DNA from: Otis tarda
Taxonomy: Eukaryota; Chordata; Aves; Otidiformes; Otididae
Reading direction: 5' to 3'
Assembly: GCA_026413225.1 (NCBI GenBank)
Contig: CM048553.1
Coordinates: 39,844,001-39,908,000 of the forward strand
DNA: 64,000 nt
The notes beneath the pieces were generated by a model that was given only the letters and a program-made list of their open reading frames with translations, was not told the origin of the DNA and did no database searches. Position 1 is the stretch's first letter, and each line of letters opens with the position of its first letter. The position numbers and the translations under genes are program-made. Of the stretch, positions 1 to 12,589 are shown one piece after another.

Positions 1-1031
1 TGGAGTTTTGTTTTAGGGACCAGGAGGAAAAAGAATACAGAAAATTATGATGCCAATCTTTCATACAGCAAAGAAGATTTAATCTCTACTGCCAAAAGAT
101 TTAATCTCTCCTATTAAGAGTAAAAACTTAAATCGTAGACTCAGAAGTTATATCAGTGGAATCTAAAGGCTTCCCTGTCCATATGAATAAATATAGTGAT
201 TTTTAATTTTTAAGGAGTTTGAAAGAAGAGTAGGTAGACTAAGGAATACACTGTTCATACTTGTTCTTAACAAAGATCTCTGTTGTGAATATTGGTCTAC
301 TAGAACGTGTTAGTATTGGAAATAGCAATTTGCCATCATAGATAGTTCTCTGGTGGCTTGCGCAAAGTGATCTGGCATTCTTACTAGTCAAAACAATCAG
401 TTTTTCTACATAAGAAAGTCTTTGTATTTTTCCTTCTCGAAGTACAATTGTTAACTAGAGAAGGTATTAATGACTTGTATGTCAAGATCTCCTGTACTTT
501 TATTTAAGGAAATTGCATTTGATATCTATGATAGAAGTGAATTGATTAAGTATTTTTGCAAAGAATTTGATGCAGTGATTGAGTTTTTCCAATTTGCTTG
601 ATTTTTAGCAACTTTTATTGGTACTGACTTCAGAATATTGGTTAGAAATAATAAAGTTATGGGAAAAATATTAATTTTGTCAGTTGGTATTTTACCAATA
701 ATGTGAACATCTGAATCTGTTGTGTTATACTTCAGTCTTGATATGTTAGGAAATAAGAGACTGAAGTTGTGCAAGAGGAAACATGATTGAATTTTAGAGT
801 CCTAATTTGAAACTTTAATGGGAAGACTGGATATTGAAGAGAATAACTGGTTCGCTTGTCATAGATTTTTGTCTATGGTTAACATCTTTACAGTGGTGGT
901 AGCTGTACTGTGGACTATTGACTTTGGTAAATATTAGGACAAGTTATATGTAATCCGTGTTGCATTAGTGAATTAGATTTTTCTTACTTGGTTTGTAAAT
1001 CTAATACCACCCACTGTCTTTTCATAAACAG
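1..1031 (+). other. RAB5A: RAB5A intron 1 (3' part)
   Basis: This is AT-rich intronic sequence upstream of the first coding exon. It ends in a pyrimidine-rich stretch and an AG acceptor at 1030-1031. No other gene or repeat was recognised. The non-coding exon 1 and the promoter of RAB5A must lie left of the window, because the 88 bases before the ATG are only the tail of the 5' UTR. Confidence 0.75.
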
Positions 1032-1119
1032 GTCATTACTGGCAGAAGCACCGCTAAGATCTGAATCCTGGAACTTGCTTTCAAGAGCTTGAAACAAAGG
1101 ACTTCTTTCTAATTTGGGC
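1032..1119 (+). other. RAB5A: RAB5A 5' UTR, part carried on the first coding exon
   Basis: An AG acceptor at 1030-1031 opens the exon, and 88 untranslated bases precede the ATG at 1120. The context before the ATG is TTGGGC, with a G at -3 and a G at +4, which is a good vertebrate initiation context. Confidence 0.75.
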
Positions 1120-1282
1120 ATGGCCAATCGAGGAGCAACAAGACCCAATGGGCCAAATGCTGGAAATAAAATTTGCCAGTTCAAACTAGTACTTTTAGGA
1201 GAGTCTGCAGTTGGCAAATCAAGTTTGGTGCTTCGTTTTGTAAAAGGACAGTTTCATGAGTTTCAAGAAAGTACAATTGGAG
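1120..1282 (+). CDS. RAB5A: RAB5A coding exon 1 (residues 1-54 plus one base)
   Basis: It encodes the RAB5-specific N terminus ([15 protein letters not shown]), the first beta strand, the P-loop and switch I as far as STIG. The donor is G|GTGAGA at 1283, and the split codon is completed to Ala by the next exon (phase 1). The N-terminal extension is the part that distinguishes RAB5 isoforms, and its sequence matches RAB5A rather than RAB5B or RAB5C. Confidence 0.97.
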
Positions 1283-4200
1283 GTGAGAAAATTATCCAAT
1301 TAATTTCTTTCACTTTGAGTTTACATTGTCCCTGTCCTTGACAGCCTTGACTGTAATGACACCTGTAGAATGAGTCATTGACAGCAAGGATCAAGTCTGA
1401 ACCCTGTGTCTGTAATTGAGAACTATAACTTTCTAAGCTAAAAATTGCAGTTGGCACAAGGCTGTAGCAAACATCCATGTCAAGTGAAGAAAGCAAATGT
1501 GTGCTGGAACTGCATAGTTTTGAAACTGGGCTTGATGTTATGTTTTGCTTGTCGGTGGAAGTGTGGCCATTTTAATTGTGCTGTATGCTTAATGCATGAA
1601 AGAACTGCTTAATAAGAATTAAGAACTTAGTTTCTATGAAAACAAAGTGCTGCATCTTCCAAAAAGGTTGTGTGGTCATTTATGTGCACAGGCTTTGCTT
1701 TTAATTTGGGAGAACTTGCTACATTCCTGGATATACCTTTCTTTGTTACTTATCACAGAATTTAATGTGCTGTTTTTAATTTTGTGACTTCAAACAAAAC
1801 AGGTGTTGACTACTAGAATTTAAAAAAAAAATTATTTGACTGTGAGCAGATTTTATCCTCTTCCTCCATCAGATTTCTTATATTATATTGTATGTTGGAA
1901 GTTTTGTATATTGAGCTGTATTTCTCCTTGGTTAAATTTAAACTTATCCTAAAACTACCTAATGGCATAAAGACTTAAACAAAGTATGGATTTTATGGAT
2001 TAATAAATATTCTCTAGTAGTCCCTGTTGCTGCTTGCATAAATTGATCTGTTTTATTATAATATTTATGTGAAGCCATTTCATGGTCTGTATTGTCTTTA
2101 CACATGAACAATTATTGAAATGTTAAAAAAAAATCTACAAAGCTTAAAAAGATAAATACAAACAATTTCATTGCATCATTTTTACCCTATTTCTAGCTGT
2201 TACATGTATTTATTTTGTATGTCTGTCAGCATAAATGGAGAACCACTTTTGTTTTTGTGTGTTTTATAATGGCTTTAGGATGAGTGTTAGTGTGAAAGGT
2301 TTCTGTGTTATCTCATACAGCTATGTGCTAATATGGAGACCCTTCTCGAAGATCTATAGTGAATCAGCTTCCCAATATCAATGTGGATTTTAATTTTATC
2401 AGCATTTTTTTTTTAACTAAGTGAAATTGTTTGATTTTTGGCGATCTCAAATTCATTTAACCTCCTTTTTGTTTTTTCTTGTCTTAGTGTCTGGGTAGTA
2501 CTAGGGATAACCCAAACTCTGTTACACTGTTTAAAATCTATACAAAGGTTAACAAAAGCTTAAGTTCAAGTTCAGATTTAGAATTGTATTGTAATCTCTG
2601 TATTAACTTGCACCTCTTCTGTATAAGCTAGAAAGAAGGAAATGCCATATAATACAGCTGAGAAATATTAAATGTAGCAGTATTGGGGTTCAAAAAAAGT
2701 TTTGTATAGAGAAAGCTGTCTAACTCTGTAGCTTGCAGTTGCCTGAGGCATAATTTTCTTTGTATACAGAGGGGCCTTTTAATAAAGAGAGGCTTATGTA
2801 CATTGTGAATCTGAATAAAAACGTCTGAAAGAGATTGCAGTTAAAGGCAGACATGTTGGGTGGTGGTGGTGTGTTTCATAACTAGACTTTGCTGCTTCTG
2901 ACAAGTGTAGCAATGCCTGTTAGTTGCTTAAGACAGAAGTACAGCTGTTGAGGATGGTAAGCTTTCAGATATTTAACAGAGCTGATCAATTGCCAATTTA
3001 CTATGGCTTTGCAAGATAGAAGAAAGTTACTTTGTTTACAGAAATTAACTGGCATTTTATGGTGGTTGAAATATTCCTTTCAAAAAAAAAAAACCAAGAG
3101 CATGTCATAGAATAAACCCCTTGTTTTAATTCTCTTCCTGAGTACATCCCTTCATTTGGGGAGTGTAGGTACATTCTTCTGTTGAAGAGAACAATGTCTG
3201 TAAGAACTTCAAATTCCACTTGTTTAACATCTTGTCTCTGCCTTGGAGAAATATAATACTGAGCTGGTTCTGAGGAGGAAGCCCTTTAGTCTGATGCAGG
3301 ATGTATGTTTTTTTCTCTTTATTTTGGTTCTGGGCTGCTTAGGAAGCTACCAAGAGGAGCTTGTTTTACCGCTGCTTGGATATTTAGCATTTACAGAGAT
3401 TTATGGTGATTTAACATTGGAACATCAAAGCCTTTACCTTCTGCAACCTGCCTGCTCATCTGTGATGGATGTTAATACCCCTGAAGCTGGAACACCTGAC
3501 TGCTTAACTAGTCAGCTTCTGTATGGTAGTTAGCATTCTTTATAAAGCAAGATTGACTTGCTTTTGATTAACAAGTTGAGTAAAGTTGTAACAGGTTTGC
3601 AATGATGCATAGGCTATGATGTCTTGGAGTATGTTGGACAGGGTAATATCCCAGGTATGCAAGTGTTATGGGTCAGTGTGTCTTCAGACATCCAATTCAA
3701 ATTTACCACAATCTGTCAATATGCTTAGGTGATGAGAGTCTACAGTTCAGAGAAGCAGAGGGCTTCTCTTAGCGTTTCATCAAGCAGAAGGTCTTAAGAT
3801 TTGTTGTTGGTTTTTTTGTTTGTGGAAGGAGCAAGTGCAAGCCAGTCTGTCATGACTGGAAAAACAACTCCAAGCATTTATGCTGGATTGCTCAAACTTT
3901 CATCTAAATTCTTGGAGTTGTTGCATTTTCTGCTGTGTAGGTACTGTAACTGGGCAAACAACGTGACTATAAAGCAGGTAATCAAGACAGCTTGTCAGAC
4001 CACTGTGATAGTTGTGTGCTTATTTTTAAACTTCAAAAGCTAAGGTAGAACAGATGGCTGAGTTAAAACTCAAAAGGTTTAAGAGAACTCAGTAGAAGGA
4101 AATCTTGCTTTTCCATGTCTGTCCCCCCACCCCCATTCACCCCACCCTCCCCCTGAAGTTCTTGAGTGTCTAGCTTAGTTTTGTGATAAGAGTTTCTATG

Positions 4201-7200
4201 TTATGTGAATACTCACCTCCATATTTCTAATATGTACCTTAATCTGAATAGAAAACCTTTCCTAGGAGTAACTGTTTGAAGACTTGGAATAAGTTACTTA
4301 CTGTTTTCTTTAGTTAGAAGATCCTTATTTGTGGTAATACATTCAGCTGTAGTGGCAATGGATGCAAGTTGCCCAGAAACTGCAGGCTATCAAAATTAAT
4401 TCTTGAGATCGCTTGCAAAGTAAAAAATATGGCTGCTTTAGGAACAGGAACTTTTGAGAAGCAGTTCTTTCTTCCATACCCATTAGCTAAGGTGAAGTTG
4501 TCAGGAGTTGAAAATGAAAGCTTTAAGGTACTATTCAAGTAATGTAAATATGTAGAACTGTAAATATCTGAGCTGTTGGATTATAGCACAATGCAGTGCT
4601 GTTACTGGTACTCTGTATAGGCTGTTGAAGCAGGATGAAATGTATCTAGAAGACTTAAGAAAGCAATAAATGGAGAAAATTACTTTTTCTTCTTTTTCCT
4701 TTCTTTTTTTTCTTTTTTTCTTTTTTTTTTTTTTTTTTGTAATAGTGAATCTGAATAACCACAAGCTTTCTCTTAAGTCTTTAACTTGAGGAAAGACTGG
4801 TTGTTTAAATAACTGCTCTGTGTTGACAGAGTTTCGGTCTGTCAGCTAATGCTTGCTTTAAAGCTGTATTTTAATAATAGACTTGAATTGTTTAAGGAAA
4901 TCATGTTTGCGTCCCTTGTGACCATAATTTTGTATGAATGTAGAGATGTAAGCAGACTTCTAGTTTCAGCATCTCTGTCTTTTTTGTAGCTGCTTTTCTA
5001 ACCCAGACTGTATGTCTTGACGATACAACGGTAAAATTTGAAATTTGGGATACAGCTGGGCAAGAACGGTACCACAGTTTAGCACCCATGTACTACAGAG
5101 GAGCACAAGCAGCTATAGTGGTATATGATATTACAAATGAGGTAAGTACTATATTAGGGGGGCACAAAGGTTATTTGGAAGTTAGCAGTGTTGCATTGAT
5201 CTTTCCTTACTTTTTCTCACTGACTTTTGTGAATCAATTAATCATTTCATAGAATCGTAGAATGGTTGGGTTGGAAGGGGCCATTAAAGGCCATCTAGTC
5301 CAACTCCCATGCAGTGAGAAGGAACATCTTCCACTGGATCAGGTTACTCATTTCATATTGGACTATGTAATGTTAAATTGTGTTTGTAAACTTGTATTAC
5401 CAAAGGACCATTTCTAGGGGTTTTTATTGTACTTTTAAAAAGAGAGGAAAAAAAGCAAATTCTGTTGTAGAAGTATTTCAAGCCCACCTTTAAATCAGTT
5501 CACCGGAACTGAGCTGTTACTCTCAGCACATTGCTGGTGGCAGTTTATTTCTGATAGTGACAGATGCTATTGTAGTATTGTATTATTGCAAGTTACTGGT
5601 AATGATTGGAAAGGAAGCAGAAGCCATTGAGACCAAAACCTAAGGTTATTTGATTTATTTTTATTTTAACTTAGATCAGATAAGCTTCACTTGTTTTTAG
5701 TAAAATAAGACTTAAAAAAACAAAACCTTCAAAAAACCCAGAAACTCTGTACTGTGGTGAAAAGTGCTCAGTAATTAGAAAGTGTTTTGAGACCCCTTCA
5801 ATATAGCTGTTCATAAACTTGGTTCTTCTAGAGGAGAAATTAAAATTCCTGTTTTCTCTCTTAACCACTTATCTTTCCTTACTTTGCCTACATAAAGTTC
5901 TCCTGTCTTTACTTACTTTTTCAGCATAATCTCAACTAAGGTAGGAATGTTTTATTTTAAAAGCTTAGTTGGCAAGTTGGAGTGTGCTTTTAGACAAAGG
6001 TAGCAGCCTTGGGTTGGCCTTTTGCTTGAAGTGTAGATAACAAAGATTAGGATAATAGGCGAGTACAAAAGGATGATAAAACTCAGTTGCATCATTTTAC
6101 AATCATTAACAGGAGTCCTTTGCCAGAGCGAAAAATTGGGTCAAAGAACTTCAGCGACAAGCAAGTCCTAACATTGTAATAGCTTTAGCAGGAAACAAAG
6201 CCGATCTAGCTAACAAAAGAGCTGTGGATTTCCAGGTATGTACTCAACTTCTATTTATAGAAATAGCATTTTGTTGCAATAGAAAGTAAATACACCTACC
6301 AGGAGCTTATATACATAGCCTAGCTAGTTGTTATAGAGGTCAATCTGTTAAATATAAACGTCAACTGAGACAAATTAAATTATACATGGTACTGAAAAAT
6401 CTATTTCTGTGCAAGTGATAAGTAGCAATAGATTTTTTTGAATAATTAAGTTTGACTTTGAGGAATAACTAAATTATTTGCATATCTTTAAGGCTAATTG
6501 AACTTCTGGTCTTTGATGTGACCTCTTCCTGTCTTCTACCCAAAATTGCCAGTAACTAGAGTTTCAGTGGATGAGACAGTAGTAACTGTCAGTGCAAACC
6601 ATTCTCTCTGGCTTGTCAGCAGGAGAATTGTGATTGTCAAAAGCTGATAGACATGCCTAACTTGCTTTGGACTATGGGCTATACTGTTCAAGCAATGTTG
6701 AAGTTTTAATTGTGCTTTTCACGGCATTCTTTTTTGTTTTGTGGATATATCTGTGCTCTCACTGCTATATTTTATTTTCTAGAAAGTTTAACCAAGTCAT
6801 CAGAAAATATTTTCCAAAGCAAATAAAACTTCCTGCAGGTGGTTCCGGTCCATTCATGAATGATTGAATTTGAATTAAGATTTTATTTACTAGTCATTAA
6901 TTCTCTTACAGTTTTAATCTGTATTGTTGTCACTGTGTGAGATACTACTGTGTATAGTAATGTATCCCTTTGTAACTATAGGAGTTGGAGTATGAAGTTT
7001 AGCAGTGTTTTAGGTATTTTTCTACCGGAATTCAACAACTCATTCCTCTAATTTTATACTTCCATGACAATTGTAACATAAAGCTGTGTGACAAAAGGCC
7101 TTTGTGTTTTGTGAAAAATTGTGGTATTTAAAGAAAATTTCATACATGTGTGCAGTCAAAAACTTAATAAAATTTAATTACCAAAGTAGAACTACCTTTA

Positions 7201-10200
7201 CTTTTTTTTTGTACAATTAGAATCTTAATATTTTTCAAATGTTCACTTTTTTGTTAATGTGGATTTATGGGCTCCTTGCAGGCTTGATAATCCTTTCTCA
7301 CTGCAAAGCACATCTTAGATTTCTAGGTATTTGTTCATGTGTTATTTCAGATACATTTACATGTATCTTAGCAGATGTCACTTAATATAGAATGCTGTAG
7401 CTTTTTTTGGTCATAGGTATTCTGTAGTTTGGCTTTTTGCAAACTTCCTATTGTATGCAAAGGTAGTTAAATAATCATAAGAAGCTGGGGATTCTCAGCT
7501 GAACTGGCTAACAGGAAGTGGCAAAAATAGGAAACTTTTTATAAATAGTCTATTTCAGATCAAAATTCAGACTGAAAAGGGAGATAACGTGGCAAGATAT
7601 TAAATACTACTTATTTGTTTTACAATGGTAAATTTCTGTCAGGATAATGAAACTGTTCTGATCCATCTGCCTCTGTGGTTGAAAGATCACAAACTGCGTT
7701 CTTTCCAGGGTAACAGACTTTCTGACATTTGATGGCGCTTTCTGCATCCTAGGCGTTCTTGCTAGCGCAGCTAGTATTCTGCATCAAGGTTGTCTTTTAA
7801 GATATCTTTTTATTATTTAGTTTTGCCTGATATTTTTCCATCTGAACATTTTTAAAATAAGTAAGGATTTTTAAGATTGCATTTCTAAATGTTTAGTTGC
7901 CTGGAATTATAACTTCTTCATAGCTGATGAATAACACATTGTCACATGGATGTTTCAACAAATTTTGTCTTTCAAAATGGTATAGAAATTGTTCCTTAGT
8001 AGCAATAAGAGTACAATGTGTAATGATTGTGTGATTTTTTTTTTTTTATTAAGTAATGCATTCTTATGTTAACTTTCAGGAAGCACAAGCTTATGCAGAC
8101 GACAACAGCTTATTGTTCATGGAGACATCTGCCAAAACATCTATGAACGTAAATGAAATATTCATGGCAATTGGTGAGTTTATGAACAAGCTCAGAATTT
8201 AAAGGAATTTTTTTCTTGAGATTCATACCATCACAATCTTCCTAACCTAAGATCTTTGTTTTTCCACTTAAATTGTTTCTGGCACTGAAGTTTCCTTAGG
8301 CCCTTTCATATCCTTTTTTGATGTTCAGAAGTCAGATAAACTTATTTGAAACACAGTTGCACAGCTCTTCTGTCAAGCACCAAAACACTTGGCTTAACTT
8401 GGAATAGCTAAGCTAGGTTACTTTTGAATTCTGTCAGCAAGTTTCATGTACCTGTTTTGATTCCGTGATGAAAAATTATACTGCTTTTCAAGCAAAATTC
8501 AGCTTTAGTTGTTATATACAAAAAAAAATATCTTTTCCATTATACGGGTAACCCTTAAAAGCTTTCTAAAATGTACTTGGCATTTGTTAATCAAATTAGT
8601 GTAAAAAATGTAAGTGAAAGTGTATAAATGCATGCCTTTTGATGGTATGTTTTTTGCAGCAGATTCCACACTGCCTGGGATAGGTGCAGAACCTGGATAA
8701 TGTACCTTTTATGAGACAGTGGTAATTGAAGTTGGGAACATTTCAAAATGAGAGAATGATAATGGTCTTGCTTAAAAAAAATCAAGTATTAATTTTAGTC
8801 TAAACAAAATATTTGCTAAATATACTTTTCTGTTAAAGTTTTGTTTCAGTTCCACATGCAGCTATCTAAAATCCAAAAGTTGTGACCAAGATGACAATGT
8901 GTGCTTAAATTCAACATCCAAGTATAAGTGAAGGACACTTTGTGTGAACAGTAAATTTACTAATACATTTTTAGCCCTAACATAATCTTAGGTATTTCTG
9001 TAAAGATGCTGACATGTAATAGTGAGGATAAATTACTAAGAAATATTGTTAATTCCATTGATAGACACAAAATTGTGTTTCATTGTTAATAAAATTTGGA
9101 AGTAGAGGAAAAGAAAAGCGTGCGTTTTCAGGTGGTCACCAGCCTATTTAGTAATAACCTTAATCATGGTAGTAGCTCTCCTACTGGGAAATAGTGATGT
9201 ATAGTGTCAAGTAACCTTATTAAATCTGTTTCATATTTTGCACCACAATGACCTCTCTATCCCACTTCCCTTTGTGAAGAACAGCATTGCTATAAAAATG
9301 AAATGTTTCTAAAGAGCTCTTATCTTCTGTTTTCCAAACCAGTAAAGCAGAAGGTAATTTGTGGTGTAGTTCAAACTTCAAGCAGATGCAAATTAAACTA
9401 TCTCTATAGCAACACTTTATAACAAGTACTTGCTTCATATTGACTATAAATACTTGGTGGGGGGAAAAACACGTAACTGTGTGAGTGGAAAGTATGTTTT
9501 TCTCATAAATACTTGAGATAGGCCTGCACTTAATGATACAGAAATGCTCAATTACACTTTTGTGGTGAAATTTTAAAATCAATTTGTTTAAAGGGGCAAT
9601 TTGCATCTTGTTAAAAAAAAGTCCCCAAAATCTTTTTTTTTATAATTTGTTATATCAACAGTAATCCTTACCTCTCCATGTTTTAATGAAGTATACAGAG
9701 TAAATTTGAGAAAACCATGCCCAATTAGTACCTGAGTATTTTGTCTGCAAGGTTGATTGTGCAGGTGAGTATTCTTTCACATCAGTGGGTGAAGTTCAGC
9801 TTTGTCAGTGCATCAGAACAAGATCTCTGCAGCAGTGGACCATGACAGGAAATCTTGACGAGGATACAAGTATTGCATGGCACTTGGAATGGCCTTTTGC
9901 ACAACATGGATGCAATTCTCAAGACCACATATAAAAATGATCTTCAAAAATGGGAGAAGATGAAAAATGAGAACATGTACGGAATTGAGGGATGCAAGTT
10001 ACAGTTGCTTGTAAATTGACTGCTTTAGAGTTCATTCAGAACTTCCAGTTTAAAAAATTTATGTTAATTTACAGTTCTAGAATGTGTCTAGAATCTAAAA
10101 TGACAATGCTCCGAAGATGTTTTCCTACTGGTACTTTGTCCCTTTGTATTGTCTCAGCAGCTTAGTACCACATGGACTGTTGGGTTCTATTACAGAACCG

Positions 10201-11216
10201 TAGAACAGCCCAAGTTGAAGGGACTTTAAGAGATCATCTGGTCCAGCCTTTTGTGGGAAAGGGAGCCTAGGTGAGATTACCTAGCACCCTGATATTATCT
10301 ACCACCACAACATGTCTTGTTGACATGTACTCTTCTGGTTTTCTGGTTGTTACACTGGCATTTCATTCCTTTTAGGAAAAGTTGTTCTTTAAAAAGCTGG
10401 CCAAAGTAGTTACTTTGGAGTTGAAGCGTGCAGCCAAACTGTAGAACAGGGATGGTTGTTGACTTCTGGTAACATGGGCAAGACAGCCCCATGGAAGTCC
10501 TTTTATGTAGAACTTAGCTTTATCTCCATCAGAAAATTGCTAGGAGGAGCTACTGCTCAGAAGGGTAACATTTGTCACCCTTATTTTTCATGTTAGGACA
10601 GAGGCAGTACCCCAGAGCTACAAGGACAACAAAGAAGTTATCACAGTCAGTTGACTTCTAAGAGCTGGAGAGAAGAGACAGCTTGGGAAAAAAAAAAAAA
10701 AGGAGAGACTTGATCTAGTGCTGAGGGCCGTTTTATGCAAATACTTATTCTGGCTGGATAACTGAGCAGTAGTTTGACCCATTTCTGTCTGTTCTGTGTG
10801 TTTTCATTCTTTCTGTATCCTTTAGCATTAACATCCTGATCTGAAAGCCTGTTCTGTGTAGGTGGATTCCCACAAGAGCCATCATTTACTGGCATAGCAC
10901 ACCTGTGCAGATACGTTTTACTGCTCAAGTTACTAATGCATTTTGCTCTTGAAAATCCTAGATAACGTTCATTATTAAGAAGTTAAATGTCTTAACTTCT
11001 ATTACCAATGTACTGAATCAAATCAGATTTTATAGTGATTATATTGATATAGAGTAATAGTTCTGACTGTTTTAACTCTTATTTCTTGTTGATTTTACAG
11101 CAAAAAAGTTACCCAAGAATGAACCACAGAATGCAGGAGCCAACTCTGCCAGAGGAAGAGGAGTAGACCTTACTGAACCCACGCAACAACCCAAGAGTCA
11201 ATGTTGTAGTAACTAA
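1120..11216 (+). CDS. RAB5A: RAB5A, early-endosome small GTPase (complete coding sequence, five exons)
   Basis: Joining 1120-1282, 4990-5141, 6113-6235, 8080-8173 and 11101-11216 gives 648 bases, 215 residues plus stop, the same length as mammalian RAB5A. RAB5A is a Ras-superfamily GTPase that drives clathrin-coated vesicle delivery to, and homotypic fusion of, early endosomes through effectors such as EEA1 and rabaptin-5 (family knowledge). All G motifs are visible: P-loop GESAVGKS (27-34), switch I Thr52, WDTAGQE (74-80) with the catalytic Gln79, NKAD (133-136) and ETSAK (161-165). The C terminus is QCCSN, with Cys212 and Cys213 the geranylgeranylation sites that anchor it to membranes. Differences from the human protein as I remember it are few: Asn3, Ala14, Ala131, Ala150, Ala at 184 and the -QPKS- stretch just before the prenylation motif. 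All four introns are GT-AG. The gene lies tail-to-tail with PP2D1. Confidence 0.98.
1283..4989 (+). other. RAB5A: RAB5A intron, 3.7 kb
   Basis: This is AT-rich intron with no recognised gene. Several open frames of 70-96 codons occur by chance and show no family motif. It contains the pyrimidine tract described separately at 4684-4738 and ends in a T-rich tract with TAG at 4987-4989. Confidence 0.8.
4684..4738 (+). repeat. Polypyrimidine (T-rich with interspersed C) low-complexity tract
   Basis: About 55 bases are almost entirely T and C, ending in a run of about 18 T. Such homopurine/homopyrimidine tracts are common in avian introns and are replication-slippage prone. Confidence 0.85.
4990..5141 (+). 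CDS. RAB5A: RAB5A coding exon 2 (residues 55-105)
   Basis: It encodes [10 protein letters not shown] through VVYDITNE, covering the interswitch, the WDTAGQE motif with catalytic Gln79, and switch II ([11 protein letters not shown]). The acceptor is TTTTTGTAG and the donor is GAG|GTAAGT. It ends on a codon boundary. Confidence 0.97.
5142..6112 (+). other. RAB5A: RAB5A intron, about 1 kb
   Basis: AT-rich intron with a short CR1 3'-end fragment at about 5249-5350, listed separately. Nothing else was recognised. Confidence 0.8.
5249..5350 (-). mobile_element. CR1 LINE 3'-end fragment
   Basis: The + strand reads as the reverse complement of an avian CR1 3' UTR. It begins with the complement of the ATTCTATG tail, followed by the usual GGTTGGAAGGGGCC and CATCTAGTCCAACTC words. 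It is a 5'-truncated copy of about 100 bp with clear substitutions. Confidence 0.9.
6113..6235 (+). CDS. RAB5A: RAB5A coding exon 3 (residues 106-146)
   Basis: It encodes [14 protein letters not shown] through AVDFQ and carries the guanine-specificity motif NKAD (133-136). It is 123 bases, a whole number of codons, flanked by AACAG and CAG|GTATGT. Confidence 0.97.
6236..8079 (+). other. RAB5A: RAB5A intron, 1.8 kb
   Basis: AT-rich intron without recognised repeats or reading frames of note. It ends in a T-run and the AACTTTCAG acceptor. Confidence 0.8.
8080..8173 (+). CDS. RAB5A: RAB5A coding exon 4 (residues 147-177 plus one base)
   Basis: It encodes [20 protein letters not shown] through VNEIFMAI, including the ETSAK nucleotide-binding motif. 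The donor is G|GTGAGT (phase 1). Confidence 0.97.
8174..11100 (+). other. RAB5A: RAB5A last intron, 2.9 kb
   Basis: AT-rich intron holding one short, old CR1 3'-end relic at about 10190-10300. The 128-codon antisense frame at 9220-9606 has no recognisable domain and is treated as chance. Confidence 0.8.
10190..10300 (-). mobile_element. Old CR1 LINE 3'-end relic
   Basis: The + strand shows a degraded complement of the CR1 tail (ACAGAACCGTAGAACAGCCC, then AGTTGAAGGGACTTTAAGAG and ATCATCTGGTCCAGCC). It is more diverged than the copies at 5249 and 20499. The right boundary is uncertain. Confidence 0.75.
11101..11216 (+). CDS. RAB5A: RAB5A coding exon 5 (residues 178-215, stop)
   Basis: It encodes the last helix ([11 protein letters not shown]) and the hypervariable tail ending in QCCSN, followed by TAA at 11214-11216. 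The two cysteines are the prenylation sites. Confidence 0.97.
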
Positions 11217-12570
11217 AACATCAGTTGCTTTAAACTGTTCTGAATATTCTTCTGCTTCCTAACTGTTAATAACCATGGAATTGGAGTGCTTAACCTGGCC
11301 CAGTACAGCTTCCAAACAGCGAAGAGACTTACGATAGTAGTCAAGTTCATGATACAGTTTTCTTTTGACCTAAAATTTTAACATGCATGTATCCACCACT
11401 GGCTGTAATGTTTCAGCAGTAGAGGAGAGATGGAAGCAGAATAGACTTCCTTCAGTCGAAAGGTTTTAAAAATCACTTCCCATTAGGTGTGTAGAAGAAC
11501 TACTTTCCGTGGACCTAATTGGCCAGTTCCCGTAGCCTCAATACTGATTACTGTTATAATAAATAGAATTGGGACTTTTCATAATTCTCAATTGTGCTTT
11601 AAAACCTTTTTAGAAACAGGGTCTAAAAATTAAACTTACTCACAGTATTGATGCAACCAGTTGTTTCTGCAGGTATCTACTGTTTAGTTATACATTCCGT
11701 AGTTTAATAATTTAATTACAAATAATACTTGCATTAACAGTTTTAAGAACCCTATGCTTGCAGGAAAGTGGAGATGTAGTTGGTACACTGTATGTAATTT
11801 ATATCAACCCAGTTAGTTATCTAAAGGAGTTAGTGATAAATCAAGTTTAACTTCATTTATAATTTGTTCAGAGGGTACAGACCAGTAAATTCAGCTTTAT
11901 GACTTAGGATTTATTTTTTTCTTTTCAAGTAAAACCACAACAAACTTGGTGTCTGTGACTTGGTTTTGATCATTACTGGCCATTACAGTTCAGTTTGTTT
12001 TTCCCTTAAGGAAAAAAATAGTGCACTAACGATTATGTACATCCGACTTGATTTTAAATTTGGATATTAATGTACTGTAAATAGGTACTCTGCATTGTAG
12101 TCTACGTTTGTTTAATACTTTCTGTAATATTTAAGAGTTGCTTAAAGGTATACAGAATGTACAGTTACTTAAGGCTAACTTTCTTCCTCTCTAATCAAAG
12201 GGGGTTCTGAGTTCTTCCTTTATGGCTAGAACAGTAATAAATGATGCTCCTGTATCTGTAACATAAGTACTGCTGTCTGTCAGTAATGAACTTTGCAACT
12301 TTGTTTTCCAAAGTACATTTTATTTTGATCTGTCCAGTATATTGCACTAATTCTTTTAGTTATTTTCATTATATGAAATCTACCAAGTGTGTCAGAAGAG
12401 ATGAATTAGTCTATTTAAATGTTGAGCTGATAGCAGAAACTTACTTGTGCAGATTTTAAATTTGCAGTAATCTGGGTTTAGCAAGGAAAGTGACAGTTCA
12501 CCCATCATGTTTTAGTTTTATATTGAGGTGCTCAGGTTTGAATAAAGTGGTTTAAAAGAAAAAAAAAATA
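11217..12570 (+). other. RAB5A: RAB5A 3' UTR
   Basis: About 1.35 kb of untranslated sequence lies between the stop and the last AATAAA (12541-12546). Earlier AATAAA hexamers at 11558-11563 and 12236-12241 allow shorter 3' UTR forms. A perfect Pumilio element (TGTAAATA, 12076-12083) and a miR-130/301-type seed match (TTGCACTA, 12342-12349) are visible. Both are motif matches only. Confidence 0.8.
12541..12546 (+). terminator. RAB5A: RAB5A distal polyadenylation signal (AATAAA)
   Basis: A canonical hexamer is followed 12-25 bases downstream by an A-run and then TTTTTGATTAC. Cleavage is expected near 12556-12572. It is the last AATAAA before the convergent PP2D1 unit. Confidence 0.75.
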
Positions 12571-12589
12571 TTTTTGATTACTCTTTCTT

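Noticed and set aside
3243-3533. 96-codon + strand frame in the first internal RAB5A intron, with a hydrophobic stretch
   Set aside because: It has no signal of coding conservation or splice signals, and its size is expected by chance.
9220-9606. 128-codon - strand frame in the last RAB5A intron
   Set aside because: No recognisable family, ordinary intronic composition and no supporting signals.
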